NCBI RefSeq assembly: GCF_000014885.1
Contig: NC_011566.1
Location: 2,399,501-2,463,500 of the forward strand
Direction: 5' to 3'
DNA: 64,000 nucleotides
Origin: Shewanella piezotolerans WP3
GTDB taxonomy: Bacteria > Pseudomonadota > Gammaproteobacteria > Enterobacterales > Shewanellaceae
The notes beneath the pieces are model-generated. The model saw nothing but the letters and a program-made list of their open reading frames with translations, was not told the DNA's origin and did no database searches. Every line of letters begins with the position of its first letter. The first letter of the stretch is position 1. Made by a program: the position numbers and the translations under genes. This document shows positions 1 through 8,139 of this stretch, one piece after another.

Positions 1-45
1 AAGTACCAAATTTAAGCTATTTGTTAGTGACATAGCAAATAGAAT

Positions 46-68
46 AAAAACTAAGATTGTTAGTTTTT
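46..68. repeat. A/T-rich perfect hairpin upstream of tRNA-Asp
   Basis: Arms AAAAACTAA and TTAGTTTTT enclose a 5-base loop and end 12 bases before the tRNA. It could be the terminator of a gene to the left of the window or a processing signal. It has no GC core, so the terminator reading is weak. Confidence 0.45.
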
Positions 69-80
69 ATAAAGAGTTTT

Positions 81-158
81 GGAGCGGTAGTTCAGTTGGT
101 TAGAATACCGGCCTGTCACGCCGGGGGTCGCGAGTTCGAGTCTCGTACCGTTCCGCCA
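81..158 (+). tRNA. tRNA-Asp (anticodon GTC), CCA encoded, one extra base
   Basis: The sequence follows the gammaproteobacterial tRNA-Asp pattern: acceptor arm GGAGCGG pairing with CCGTTCC, anticodon loop CTGTCAC with GTC, T loop TTCGAGT, discriminator G and an encoded CCA. The gene is 78 nt, whereas the usual tRNA-Asp is 77 nt. The additional base is an A at about 147, between the T stem (GCGAG/CTCGT) and the 3' acceptor strand. That junction normally has no linker, so the gene may be a divergent or partly impaired extra copy. A strong terminator follows within 10 bases. aspS lies in the same window at 56180 but is not adjacent. Confidence 0.85.
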
Positions 159-165
159 ATAAAAG

Positions 166-200
166 ACGAAAGCCTCATCGAAAGATGAGGCTTTTTTCGT
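166..200 (+). terminator. Intrinsic terminator after tRNA-Asp
   Basis: AAGCCTCATC and GATGAGGCTT form a 10-bp stem around a GAAA loop at 170-193, followed by a T run. Flanking ACGAAA and TTTTCGT extend the stem. Confidence 0.9.
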
Positions 201-261
201 TTACATTTTGTCTCTTTTAAAGCGACTAACCATTTACTACTGAACTACTAAGCAGTAGTCC

Positions 262-350
262 AGTAGTTCAGTCGGTTAGTTACCTTGTAATAGAAAGCGG
301 TCTGTTTCCTGTGCAGAAAGCACATGAGTTCGAGTCTCGTCCGCTCCGGT
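262..350 (+). pseudogene. Decayed tRNA-Asp copy
   Basis: The D-arm sequence AGTAGTTCAGTCGGTTAG (262-279) and the T-arm/acceptor sequence GAGTTCGAGTCTCGTCCGCTCC (about 326-348) match tRNA-Asp. The 5' acceptor strand is missing, the anticodon region is replaced by unrelated sequence, and the end reads GGTA instead of GCCA. It cannot fold as a tRNA. It is followed by a near copy of the terminator found after the intact gene, so the unit tRNA plus terminator was duplicated and one copy then decayed. Confidence 0.75.
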
Positions 351-358
351 AATACAAA

Positions 359-396
359 GACGAAAGCCTCATCAAAGATGGGGCTTTTTTCGTTGT
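359..396 (+). terminator. Second copy of the tRNA-Asp terminator
   Basis: It reads as the first terminator with a few changes (AAGCCTCATC, AAA, GATGGGGCTT, T run). The stem keeps pairing through one G-T wobble. It marks the end of the duplicated tRNA unit. Confidence 0.8.
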
Positions 397-452
397 AGCA
401 CATTTTGTGATAAGCATGAGTGCAACATTGCTGTTTTCACTCTCTGGCTTTA

Positions 453-1445
453 CTAGAAGCTTCTCAGAGCTAAAATCGAATCTATGATCGGAGATAGGTG
501 AAGCTCTTCTTCATCGATGAATTCATCAAGAAATTCTTTAAACACGACGCCACCAGCCATGTGCGAATGGCCCCCACCAAAACCAAAGTTTTTGATGTTC
601 AATTGTTCTCTCATCACTTTGGCAACATCAACATATTGGCATTCTGAGCGCAGAGAGAGCTGAATGCCGCGTTGGCTGGACTGCGCGACGACTACAACGT
701 CCAGTTCGTTAACTGTTAGCAGAAAGTCTCCTAAAATCCCTAACATGTTTTTAGGGCAATCTATAGACACTGTAGCTAAGCCGACGCCTTCGGTTTGTTC
801 TACCGACTGACATACGTGCTCAAATAATTTAAGCTCAGAATAGGTGATTTCATTGCGGCAGATTTTATTAACTAATGCCAAATCTGCTTGTTGATTGAAC
901 ATCACAAAGGCTTTTAGATCGGCTGAGCACACACCTCGGGTCATATGTGCGGTGTCAATCTTAAGACCGACTAATAAGGCGGTAGCAACGTCTTTGGGCA
1001 TACTAATGTTGAAAGCCTGAAAGTACTCGAACATTATTGTTGCCGTTGCCCCATACTCTTCTCTGACATCACAAAACCATAAATTCTTTGGTGGGGTAAC
1101 CACATGGTGGTCAATGACTGCTATTTCTTCACCGGGCATGTCGGTGACATTTCTTTCCCCAATACAGCCATCAATGGTAATAATTTTGTCCATTGTAGTG
1201 AGTTGAGCTTTGCTGCAATGACTCACTGGAATATTTAGCCACTCAATCATATTAGATAATGATATACGGTCAATTTCGCCGTTATAAACAATAATAGAAT
1301 CAATCCCTAGCTCTTTGAGTAGCACTGACATGGCATAGGCTGAAGCGATAGCGTCGTGATCTGGGTAATCATGCGCTTGAATTACCACACGCTGTAGTGG
1401 AGATAACTTTTGAACAAAATTAACAAGGTCCGAGGTTTGTATCAT
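453..1445 (-). CDS. DHH/DHHA1 family phosphoesterase (NrnA-like)
   Basis: A DHH-superfamily phosphoesterase, related to NrnA-type enzymes that degrade short oligonucleotides or pAp. The N-terminal motif HDYPDHDAIAS corresponds to the metal-binding HDxPDxDAxxS motif, VIDHHV is the DHH motif, and GFGGGHSHMAGG near the C terminus is the DHHA1 substrate-binding motif. The reading frame can be extended to 1490, but MIQTSDLVNF at 1445 fits the family N terminus better; neither start has a clear Shine-Dalgarno sequence. It is a single gene between the tRNA region and a long gene-free stretch. The substrate cannot be decided from sequence. Confidence 0.85.
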   Translation of the reverse strand: MIQTSDLVNFVQKLSPLQRVVIQAHDYPDHDAIASAYAMSVLLKELGIDSIIVYNGEIDRISLSNMIEWLNIPVSHCSKAQLTTMDKIITIDGCIGERNVTDMPGEEIAVIDHHVVTPPKNLWFCDVREEYGATATIMFEYFQAFNISMPKDVATALLVGLKIDTAHMTRGVCSADLKAFVMFNQQADLALVNKICRNEITYSELKLFEHVCQSVEQTEGVGLATVSIDCPKNMLGILGDFLLTVNELDVVVVAQSSQRGIQLSLRSECQYVDVAKVMREQLNIKNFGFGGGHSHMAGGVVFKEFLDEFIDEEELHLSPIIDSILALRSF

Positions 1446-1490
1446 ATGAGTTACTTTTATTGTTAAGGAATGTTTAGTGCCAAATTTCAA

Positions 1491-2366
1491 GCTTTAACAA
1501 GTTACCTAGCAGCATTGTTTTAGTTTTTAATGTTTAGCTGAGCTCTCGTTGCGAATGGTTGCTGAAAATTGAATTTATGAAGAAAATGAAAATTCAATAT
1601 GAGCTAGTAGCTTATCCTGGATGCTACGCGACTTTATGACTAATAACGATTGATTTTCCTTCGCCACCATACCTCATTTATGTTTATTTTTCGATAGCTT
1701 AAGTCTTTTTTGTGCAAGTTGTAGTAGTTAAGTGATTGAACACTTCTACATGATATGGACATGTGCTTAGCAGCGATTATGGCACTCTTAAAGCCTTTAA
1801 ATTCTTAGACTGTGCTTAGCGACATGGCTGGTTTATCTGTTGAAAGCTACGAATTAAAAGAGCCGTCGTATCATCTGTGCAGATCTAGAGGCAATTGTTA
1901 AAAATTGAATAGCCTAGCTTGAAAGCCGAGCAAAAATCCACGTTCACGCCTCCTAATACCAATCGGTATAAAGAATTGCTCGCTCAGCGAGAGATTAGCG
2001 ACTTTGAGGTAATGTCATTAAATACTCCTGCATTAATGACATTCATTACATCTGACCTCCAAGGATGGCGGGAATGCCTTAAGCATGTCAGGAACATGCT
2101 TGGCCATGTGGTTGGCTAAGAATGTTTAAAGGTTCAAGTTCGTTAACGCAACATCATAACCACTAAAACTCGCCTGTTGGAGTGTTTTGAGTTTGCTACT
2201 TCTGCGCTGAATAAACCCATAAGGAATCATCACTGTGTCATTCATCACTTTGGATTGGCTTATTTTTAATTAGTTCTTGAAAAAACACTCTGGGTAGATC
2301 AACTTCTTATACCTATGGGGATAACTTAATGTTTGTTAACTAAGTGCGCTGAAATAATTGCTGTGG
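1491..2366. other. Gene-free region with weak hairpins
   Basis: No convincing gene is visible in 876 bases. The only open frame of note (1919-2119, TTG start, 66 codons) has no ribosome-binding site and no recognisable motif. A hairpin with arms AAGCATGT and ACATGCTT lies at 2081-2101. Near the right end, 2340-2362 (CTAAGTGCG...AAATAATTGCT) is nearly repeated at 20583-20602. The stretch may hold remnants of lost genes or repeat elements. Confidence 0.4.
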
Positions 2367-2858
2367 TTAGTCTTGCTCCGCTGCATAACGCGCTTTTATT
2401 TCGCGAATCGTGTCAGCTTCTTTAGGATCTAATAAACGGGCTCCAGTCCCTTTGCTGGCTAATTGATCGTCTGGGTTAATAAGGCTGCAGTACTTCTCGG
2501 AGAGGCAACCACAACCAATGCAGTAGGATAGCGTGTCTCTCAGTAAAGTTAGCCGCTCAATTTTTTCATCTAAACTTACCTTCCAACTAGAAGACAGTGT
2601 CTCCCATGCAGTACTTGTCACCTTATCATTGTTAGGAATGGCTGCTAGTTGCTCGGCAATTTCAGTTAAAGAGATCCCAGCCTGTTGTGCCGCTTTAATG
2701 ACTGATATTTTCCTTAATACCGTACGGCTATAACGGCGATGATTGCCGGTATTGCGAGTGGATTTTATTAGGCCTCTGGTTTCATAAAAATGCAATGCAG
2801 ATATTGCAACACCAGTTCTTTTTGACACTTCACCGACAGACATATCACTGTTAGGCAT
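2367..2858 (-). CDS. soxR: Redox-sensing transcriptional activator SoxR
   Basis: A MerR-family dimeric activator that senses redox-cycling compounds or superoxide through a [2Fe-2S] cluster. An N-terminal winged-helix DNA-binding domain (about residues 7-75, with HFYETRGL and RRYSRTVLRKI) is followed by a dimerisation helix. The cluster motif CIGCGCLSEKYC gives four cysteines at 113, 116, 118 and 124, with the same spacing as Escherichia coli SoxR. The start has a good ribosome site (AGAGGAA). It is divergent from an RND efflux operon, and a SoxR-box palindrome lies in front of each transcription unit. This resembles the Pseudomonas arrangement in which SoxR controls efflux genes, not soxS. 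Confidence 0.96.
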   Translation of the reverse strand: MPNSDMSVGEVSKRTGVAISALHFYETRGLIKSTRNTGNHRRYSRTVLRKISVIKAAQQAGISLTEIAEQLAAIPNNDKVTSTAWETLSSSWKVSLDEKIERLTLLRDTLSYCIGCGCLSEKYCSLINPDDQLASKGTGARLLDPKEADTIREIKARYAAEQD

Positions 2859-2888
2859 AATCGTTCCTCTTCATACCAAGATATCATA

Positions 2889-2906
2889 TCTAAAGTTAAC
2901 TTGAGA
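2889..2906 (-). promoter_or_regulatory. SoxR box in front of soxR
   Basis: The 18-base site TCTAAAGTTAACTTGAGA is a near palindrome centred on AGTTAACT and matches the SoxR consensus CCTCAAGTTAACTTGAGG at 14 of 18 positions. On the minus strand a TATGAT element follows at -10 distance. Its position indicates autoregulation of soxR. Confidence 0.8.
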
Positions 2907-3128
2907 TATTAGGCTGAATACTCTTCGATTGCAAAAATCAGTGAAGGGATGTTCTGGCTTGCAATGTTTTCGTCGTGCTATCCGTAGCTTAAAACGGCAT
3001 AGCCTATACAAATAACGCAATAGTAAATTCGCGACTAATTAGGATTGCTAGTGAGCACCAAACAAGATGACATCGCTTACTCGCTATTATTGGTGAATTT
3101 TTTAAAGGTAAAAACCTGAAAAATGCTA

Positions 3129-3159
3129 TTGACCTCAAGTTAACTTGATGTTTTACCCT
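3129..3159 (+). promoter_or_regulatory. SoxR-dependent promoter of the RND operon
   Basis: A -35 TTGACC (3129-3134) and a -10 TACCCT (3154-3159) are separated by 19 bases, the over-long spacer typical of MerR-family activated promoters. The SoxR box CCTCAAGTTAACTTGATG (3133-3150) fills the spacer and differs from the palindromic consensus at one position. The efflux gene starts at 3201. Confidence 0.88.
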
Positions 3160-3200
3160 ACGCGACAGATCAGCTTAATTAAGGTTTGTTTGGAGGATAG

Positions 3201-4325
3201 ATGAAGATAAAAGCATGGCTGTTTACGGGTTTGGCTTTGAGCACATTAGTTATCATTTTAGCTACGGTAAAGTACTTAGAGATTTCTGCTGGGATGGCGT
3301 ACGCAAGTGCAATGCCAGAGTATTCAGAAACAGTTGAAACGGTGAAAGCTGATAGCGCTGAATATACAAAAACAGTTGAGGTGATAGGTAATATTGTCGT
3401 GCCTCATCATGTCGTTTTACGCAATGAGTCTTCTGGCGTGGTCGCCAGCGTTAATTTTGACTCAGGTGATAGCGTTAAGCAAGGTGACATTATTATTCAA
3501 CTAGATGTTGATGCTGAGTTAGCTAATATTCGCTCAGCAACAGCAAGAGAGACTTTAGCGCAATCGATTTACAATCGCAGCCAAAAATTACGTCATAGTG
3601 AAGCTATTAGCCAAGAGCAGCTTGATAAAGCCGTTGCTGAACTAGCGGTGATTAAGGCGGAAATTGAAGTCTTAAAGGATAAGATCCGTAAGAAAACCAT
3701 CAAAGCTCCCTTTGATGGTCGACTAGGTATTCATACAGCTAAAATAGGCGCCTTCTTAGATAGTAATAGTAAAGTGGTGTCAGTCTCCGGCGATACAGGC
3801 TTTGTCTGGGTTGATTTTTATGTGCCGCAACCTTATTCCAAATTAGCTGTCAGTAGCCAAGTGACGATATCTGCAATGAACAGTCGTGGCAATGATGTTA
3901 TGCAGGCTGTGATTTTAGCGGCTAATGATGCGGTAAACGCTAGCGTTAGAAGTCGTTTATATCGAGCAAAATTGCCTATCAGTTCAATGGTACTTGATAC
4001 TAATACTGCAGTCACGGTTTCGGTCCCTGTTAATAAAGTGGCCGAAGTGTTTACAGTGCCAAATCAAGCTGTTCTTAGCGATCAAAATGGGCAATATGTT
4101 TACTTGGTTGTCGCAGAGGCAGATGGAAAGGGCTATCGAGCAAAATACCAGCCTATTGAAGTGCTAGCTTCTGATGCAATAACAACCATGGTGAGTCAAG
4201 GGCTAGACTCGGATGATGTTATCGCCTCGGCCGGGGCTTTTAAGTTGTTTGAAGGGGTATTAGTTAATGTGCAGCAAGCAGGCAAACTAATCTCAGCCAA
4301 TAAAACCTCAATGGGTGTGCACTAA
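3201..4325 (+). CDS. RND efflux periplasmic adaptor (MexH-like)
   Basis: The membrane fusion protein of a tripartite RND pump, linking the inner-membrane transporter to an outer-membrane channel. An N-terminal hydrophobic segment (about residues 5-25) acts as signal or anchor. The split lipoyl domain is visible as RNESSGVVASVNFDSGDSVKQ and APFDGRLGIHTAKIGAFLD, flanking a helical hairpin at about 115-165, followed by beta-barrel and membrane-proximal domains. The start has an upstream GGAGG. It precedes the transporter gene by one base and is driven by the SoxR-box promoter, which supports a MexH-like role in exporting redox-active compounds. No outer-membrane factor gene is adjacent. Confidence 0.92.
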   Translation: MKIKAWLFTGLALSTLVIILATVKYLEISAGMAYASAMPEYSETVETVKADSAEYTKTVEVIGNIVVPHHVVLRNESSGVVASVNFDSGDSVKQGDIIIQLDVDAELANIRSATARETLAQSIYNRSQKLRHSEAISQEQLDKAVAELAVIKAEIEVLKDKIRKKTIKAPFDGRLGIHTAKIGAFLDSNSKVVSVSGDTGFVWVDFYVPQPYSKLAVSSQVTISAMNSRGNDVMQAVILAANDAVNASVRSRLYRAKLPISSMVLDTNTAVTVSVPVNKVAEVFTVPNQAVLSDQNGQYVYLVVAEADGKGYRAKYQPIEVLASDAITTMVSQGLDSDDVIASAGAFKLFEGVLVNVQQAGKLISANKTSMGVH

Positions 4326-4326
4326 T

Positions 4327-7300
4327 ATGGATATTTTTGTAAAAAAACCAATACTAGCCATTGTACTCTCTTTGGTGATTGTAGCTGCTGGGCTTTTAGC
4401 GGCTAAGAATATCGCTGTTTTGCAGTTTCCGCAGATAGAGAGCTCCTCTTTGGTGATTACCACCGAATATACTGGAGTGTCAGCCGAAACGGTTCAAGGC
4501 TTTGTCACCGTGCCTATAGAGCGCGTTGCGATGACAATACCCGGTGTTGACTATGTTGACTCATCAACTACCGCAGGAAGTTCAACAGTTACTGCATGGC
4601 TGAGGTTAAATGAAGACAGTACTGCTGCTCTGTCAGAATTGACTTCAAGGTTAAGCCAGATAAGTTATGAGCTGCCACAAGGTGCACAAGACCCTTCGGT
4701 TAATGTTGCCCGGGTCGATCGTGCTGGAGCGACTTTCTATCTTGATGTTCGCGCCGATGCTATGACCCGTGCAGAATTGACTGATTTTTTGAGCCGAGAA
4801 GTGAATCCTCAATTGGCATCTATTGAAGGTGTGCAAAAAATCAACCTCGAAGGCGCAAGAAATCCCGCGATGCGAGTCTGGCTTGATCCGGTAAAACTGG
4901 CAGCAATGAACATCGGTAGTAATGAAGTGTTTACTGCACTACAGCAAAATAACGTGATTGCACCGTTAGGAAAAACCGAGAATAGCGCCTACGAGATTGA
5001 TCTTCTCAGCAATACCACTTTAAAAACGGCTAAAGATTTCGAAAACTTAAGTATTAAGAGTTTTGATGGCGGATCTATCCATTTAGGCGATGTTGCTCGG
5101 GTTGAAGAGGGGGAAGATAGAGGCATTACTGATGGAAGAGTGGATCTCTCGCAAACGATATATATTGCTGTGTCGCCTTTACCTGGCGCCAATGAGATTG
5201 AGATAGGTGACGAGCTATATCAGCGTCTTGAAAAAATTAACGCCAATTTACCCCATGGCGCGAATATATCGATTGCCTATGATGGCACACTCTACATGCG
5301 AGATGCGCTTAAGGAGATTTTTACAACGCTACTTGAGACCGTGATCCTCGTTGGCATAGTGGTGCTGCTCTTAATGGGCTCTCTGCGCTCTGCTTTGGTA
5401 CCATTAATCACTATCCCTATCTCTATTTTGGGCAGTATTGCCATGATGCAAGTGATGGGGTTTACCATGAACCTTTTAACTATTCTTGCAATTGTCCTGT
5501 CTGTGGGCTTAGTGGTCGATGATGCTATTGTGGTGGTTGAAAACGTAGCACGTCACATGAGACTGGGACGTAGTCGGATTCAAGCTGCGCTCATTAGCTC
5601 GCGTGAACTACTGGCTCCAATCGTCGCAATGACGATTACGTTGGCGCTGGTATATGCGCCAATTGGTTTCGTTGACGGTATTACAGGAGCGCTGTTTAAG
5701 GAGTTTGCTTTTACATTAGCCACTGCGGTTTTAATTTCAGGGGTTGTCGCGCTTACGCTATCACCGATAATGAGCGCTTACGTATTAGCTGAAAAAGGCG
5801 CTGAAGGGGCGTTTACCCAAAGAGTGAATCGTTTCTTTGATAGGTTAGGCCGACGTTATTCAAAAGCGCTACTTAGGAGTTTTTCATATAAGCCACAAAT
5901 AGCTATGGCAGCGGTCATTATTGCACTGCTTGTTATTCCGTTTTATCTCTTCTCAGCTAAAGAGCTTGCGCCAATAGAAGATCAAAGCTCTATTTATTTG
6001 ATTGGTGAGTCGCCTGCAGGCTCAACTTTGAAGTACAGCACACCCTATCTAAATGAAGCCGTTGCCATGATATTAGCGGGTAAAGATGCTGATTCAATTT
6101 GGCATATCGTTAACAGCGGCAGTTCATTTGGCGGAATAAACTTTGTCGACTTCTCGGAGCGTGAACAATCGGTGCAGGAATTATTGCCAGAGGTTTATGG
6201 TCAATTATCGCAAGTCAGCGGAGTACGAATATTACCTGTTTTGCCATTACCTTTACCTACAGCCGGTCAGTTTGAAGTCGAAATGGTAGTGCAGGCTCAA
6301 GATAGTTATCAGCAGATGCTTAACTATGCTTATCAGTTAGTGGCAGCGGCTTATGCGAGTAATCAATTCATGTTTGTTGACACTGATCTTAAGATTGATA
6401 AGCCACAGGCAAAGCTTGTTTTTAATCATGCACGGATCACCGATCTAGGAATGAATGTATCAGAAGTCGTCAGTCAAGTTTCTACTATGGTTGCAGAGGA
6501 AGAGGTTAATCGTTATGACGCTAATGGACGTGCTTATCGCGTTATACCACTGGTTGAAAACAGTAATCGAAATCATGTTCAGGCTGTGATGGACTTACAA
6601 ATCAAAACCGCAGATGGTGAATTGGTTCCTTTACACAATATAGCCAGTCTAGAGCATACTATTGGTCCACGGAAGATGGGTAAGTTTAATCAAAAAAATG
6701 CATTTAGAATTTATGGAGGCATTGCACCAGGGGGGACCAGTGATCAAGCACTTGCTGCGCTAGAGTCCGCTGCCCTTGAGGTGTTACCGCAAAACTATGT
6801 GATTGACTATGCGGGTAATAGTCGGCAGCTTCGCGCTGAAGGGAACAGTATGATATCTGTGCTTGGCATTGCCATTTTTGTGGTGTATTTAGTGCTATCG
6901 GTACAGTTTAATAGCTTTAGATCGCCTTTCGTGGTGCTGCTAGGCTCAGTGCCATTAGCCTTATCTGGTGCGCTGTCGTTCACATTTTTAGGCCTAACCA
7001 GTATGAATATCTATGCGCAGATAGGTTTTATTACCTTAGTTGGTTTGATTGCTAAAAATGGCATACTGATCACTGAGTTTGCTAATGAGCTGCAGCAAGA
7101 GGGAAAAAGTAAACTCGATGCGATTATTGAAGCTGCGAAAGTCAGGTTACGACCTATTTTAATGACAACAGCAGCAACGGTTTTGGGCCACTTCCCATTA
7201 GTATTGGTGACTGGAGCGGGGGCTGAGTCAAGAAACAGTATCGGCATTATTTTGGTGGCAGGAATGGTTATTGGCACTGTATTTACTTTGTTCGTACTGC

Positions 7301-7395
7301 CTACTGTGTATCTGCTTATCGGCGAAGATTATGCGAAAAAAACAAATAAATTAACTGACAATATGGCTGATCTCTCGTTAGCGAAGGTCATTTGA
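4327..7395 (+). CDS. RND multidrug efflux transporter, HAE1 family (MexI-like)
   Basis: The inner-membrane proton-driven pump of the tripartite system, about 1020 residues as expected for AcrB/MexI proteins. MDIFVKKPILAIVLS begins the first membrane helix; GLVVDDAIVVVENVARHM is the TM4 motif with the two proton-relay aspartates; the second half repeats the fold (LSVQFNSFRSPFVVLLG and GLIAKNGILITEF). The frame can be read from a GTG at 4315, but ATG 4327, one base after the adaptor stop, gives the standard N terminus. The substrate is not predictable, but SoxR control points to redox-cycling dyes or quinone-like compounds. Confidence 0.95.
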   Translation: MDIFVKKPILAIVLSLVIVAAGLLAAKNIAVLQFPQIESSSLVITTEYTGVSAETVQGFVTVPIERVAMTIPGVDYVDSSTTAGSSTVTAWLRLNEDSTAALSELTSRLSQISYELPQGAQDPSVNVARVDRAGATFYLDVRADAMTRAELTDFLSREVNPQLASIEGVQKINLEGARNPAMRVWLDPVKLAAMNIGSNEVFTALQQNNVIAPLGKTENSAYEIDLLSNTTLKTAKDFENLSIKSFDGGSIHLGDVARVEEGEDRGITDGRVDLSQTIYIAVSPLPGANEIEIGDELYQRLEKINANLPHGANISIAYDGTLYMRDALKEIFTTLLETVILVGIVVLLLMGSLRSALVPLITIPISILGSIAMMQVMGFTMNLLTILAIVLSVGLVVDDAIVVVENVARHMRLGRSRIQAALISSRELLAPIVAMTITLALVYAPIGFVDGITGALFKEFAFTLATAVLISGVVALTLSPIMSAYVLAEKGAEGAFTQRVNRFFDRLGRRYSKALLRSFSYKPQIAMAAVIIALLVIPFYLFSAKELAPIEDQSSIYLIGESPAGSTLKYSTPYLNEAVAMILAGKDADSIWHIVNSGSSFGGINFVDFSEREQSVQELLPEVYGQLSQVSGVRILPVLPLPLPTAGQFEVEMVVQAQDSYQQMLNYAYQLVAAAYASNQFMFVDTDLKIDKPQAKLVFNHARITDLGMNVSEVVSQVSTMVAEEEVNRYDANGRAYRVIPLVENSNRNHVQAVMDLQIKTADGELVPLHNIASLEHTIGPRKMGKFNQKNAFRIYGGIAPGGTSDQALAALESAALEVLPQNYVIDYAGNSRQLRAEGNSMISVLGIAIFVVYLVLSVQFNSFRSPFVVLLGSVPLALSGALSFTFLGLTSMNIYAQIGFITLVGLIAKNGILITEFANELQQEGKSKLDAIIEAAKVRLRPILMTTAATVLGHFPLVLVTGAGAESRNSIGIILVAGMVIGTVFTLFVLPTVYLLIGEDYAKKTNKLTDNMADLSLAKVI

Positions 7396-7460
7396 AAATA
7401 CAGCTGTAAATTGGACTGGCAATTTTTACGTTGGTGAGTTAAACCAAACAATTTGATACG

Positions 7461-7490
7461 CGCAACTTCTTATCGGGATAAGAAGTTGCG
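7461..7490. repeat. Perfect 13-bp hairpin downstream of the RND operon
   Basis: CGCAACTTCTTAT and ATAAGAAGTTGCG pair fully around a CGGG loop. There is no T run, so it is not a canonical intrinsic terminator; it may protect the mRNA 3' end or be a small repeat. The surrounding 7396-7834 shows no credible gene. Confidence 0.7.
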
Positions 7491-7834
7491 CCGAGCGCCA
7501 GCAGCCGTCCTGTTGATTCGCTACAAAGCTTGCGCAGTGAGAGACGATGTTTTCCCTGCGTCAGTCTACTCAATCTCTTCTAGCTTAAATCTTATCCCTA
7601 ATATTTTTACTTTAGCGCTTAATGCTCCTATGTTAATTACATCGCTATAAAAACTAATTGTTCGATGAGAGCTTGACTCACTATTCGTAAATTGATGGAT
7701 TGGCTGTTTTTCCCACACTAGACACATCTACTGATTTATCTAATTTGGTACCGTAGTGTGCTGGGAGTAGCGGTATTTAGGTTAAGACGCTTGATTTTTA
7801 AGCGCTTCATCTACTCTCTTTAATGTCGTTAGAT

Positions 7835-8101
7835 TAGGGGCTGTTGATCTTTCACGGTTGTTTTTGCCGCAGTTTATTGGCTATTTTGACAAGGCGGAGG
7901 CTATGCCGTTTAGTTATTCTCAACAAATAGTCTACAACATAGTAAAAATAGCCAAGAAACGCGGCCCTTTGGGTTCGCTTCAATGCTTCTATTACGGTGT
8001 TATGAGCTTTTCACTTAGCCAGCTAAGCTTTATCGCTCAAGCCTTGTACTAGAAGCATTGAATTCGAACAAAAACTAAGCTCGAAAGATCAACAGCCCCT
8101 A
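7835..8101. mobile_element. MITE-like element, 267 bp, 19-bp perfect terminal inverted repeats
   Basis: The ends are TAGGGGCTGTTGATCTTTC and its exact reverse complement. The outer TA on each side could be a target duplication, leaving GGGGCTGTTGATCTTTC as the repeat proper. No transposase is encoded; the open frame inside has no recognisable domain. A further inner inverted repeat (GGCTATTTT and AAAAATAGCC) lies in the left half. The right half is repeated, diverged, at 55892-56021. The element ends 39 bases before the antiporter start and could influence its expression. Confidence 0.8.
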
Positions 8102-8139
8102 GTAAATTAGTGATGCCTATTATTGAATAAGGAAATTAT

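Noticed and set aside
1919..2119. 66-codon open frame with TTG start
   Set aside because: No ribosome site, no recognised motif, and it lies in a region otherwise free of genes; kept only in the description of the gap.
7453..7650. 65-codon open frame after the RND gene
   Set aside because: It runs through the hairpin, has no ribosome site and has no protein-like pattern.
7858..8052. 64-codon open frame inside the MITE-like element
   Set aside because: It lies wholly within the repeat element, has no transposase-like sequence, and its first half is absent from the second copy.
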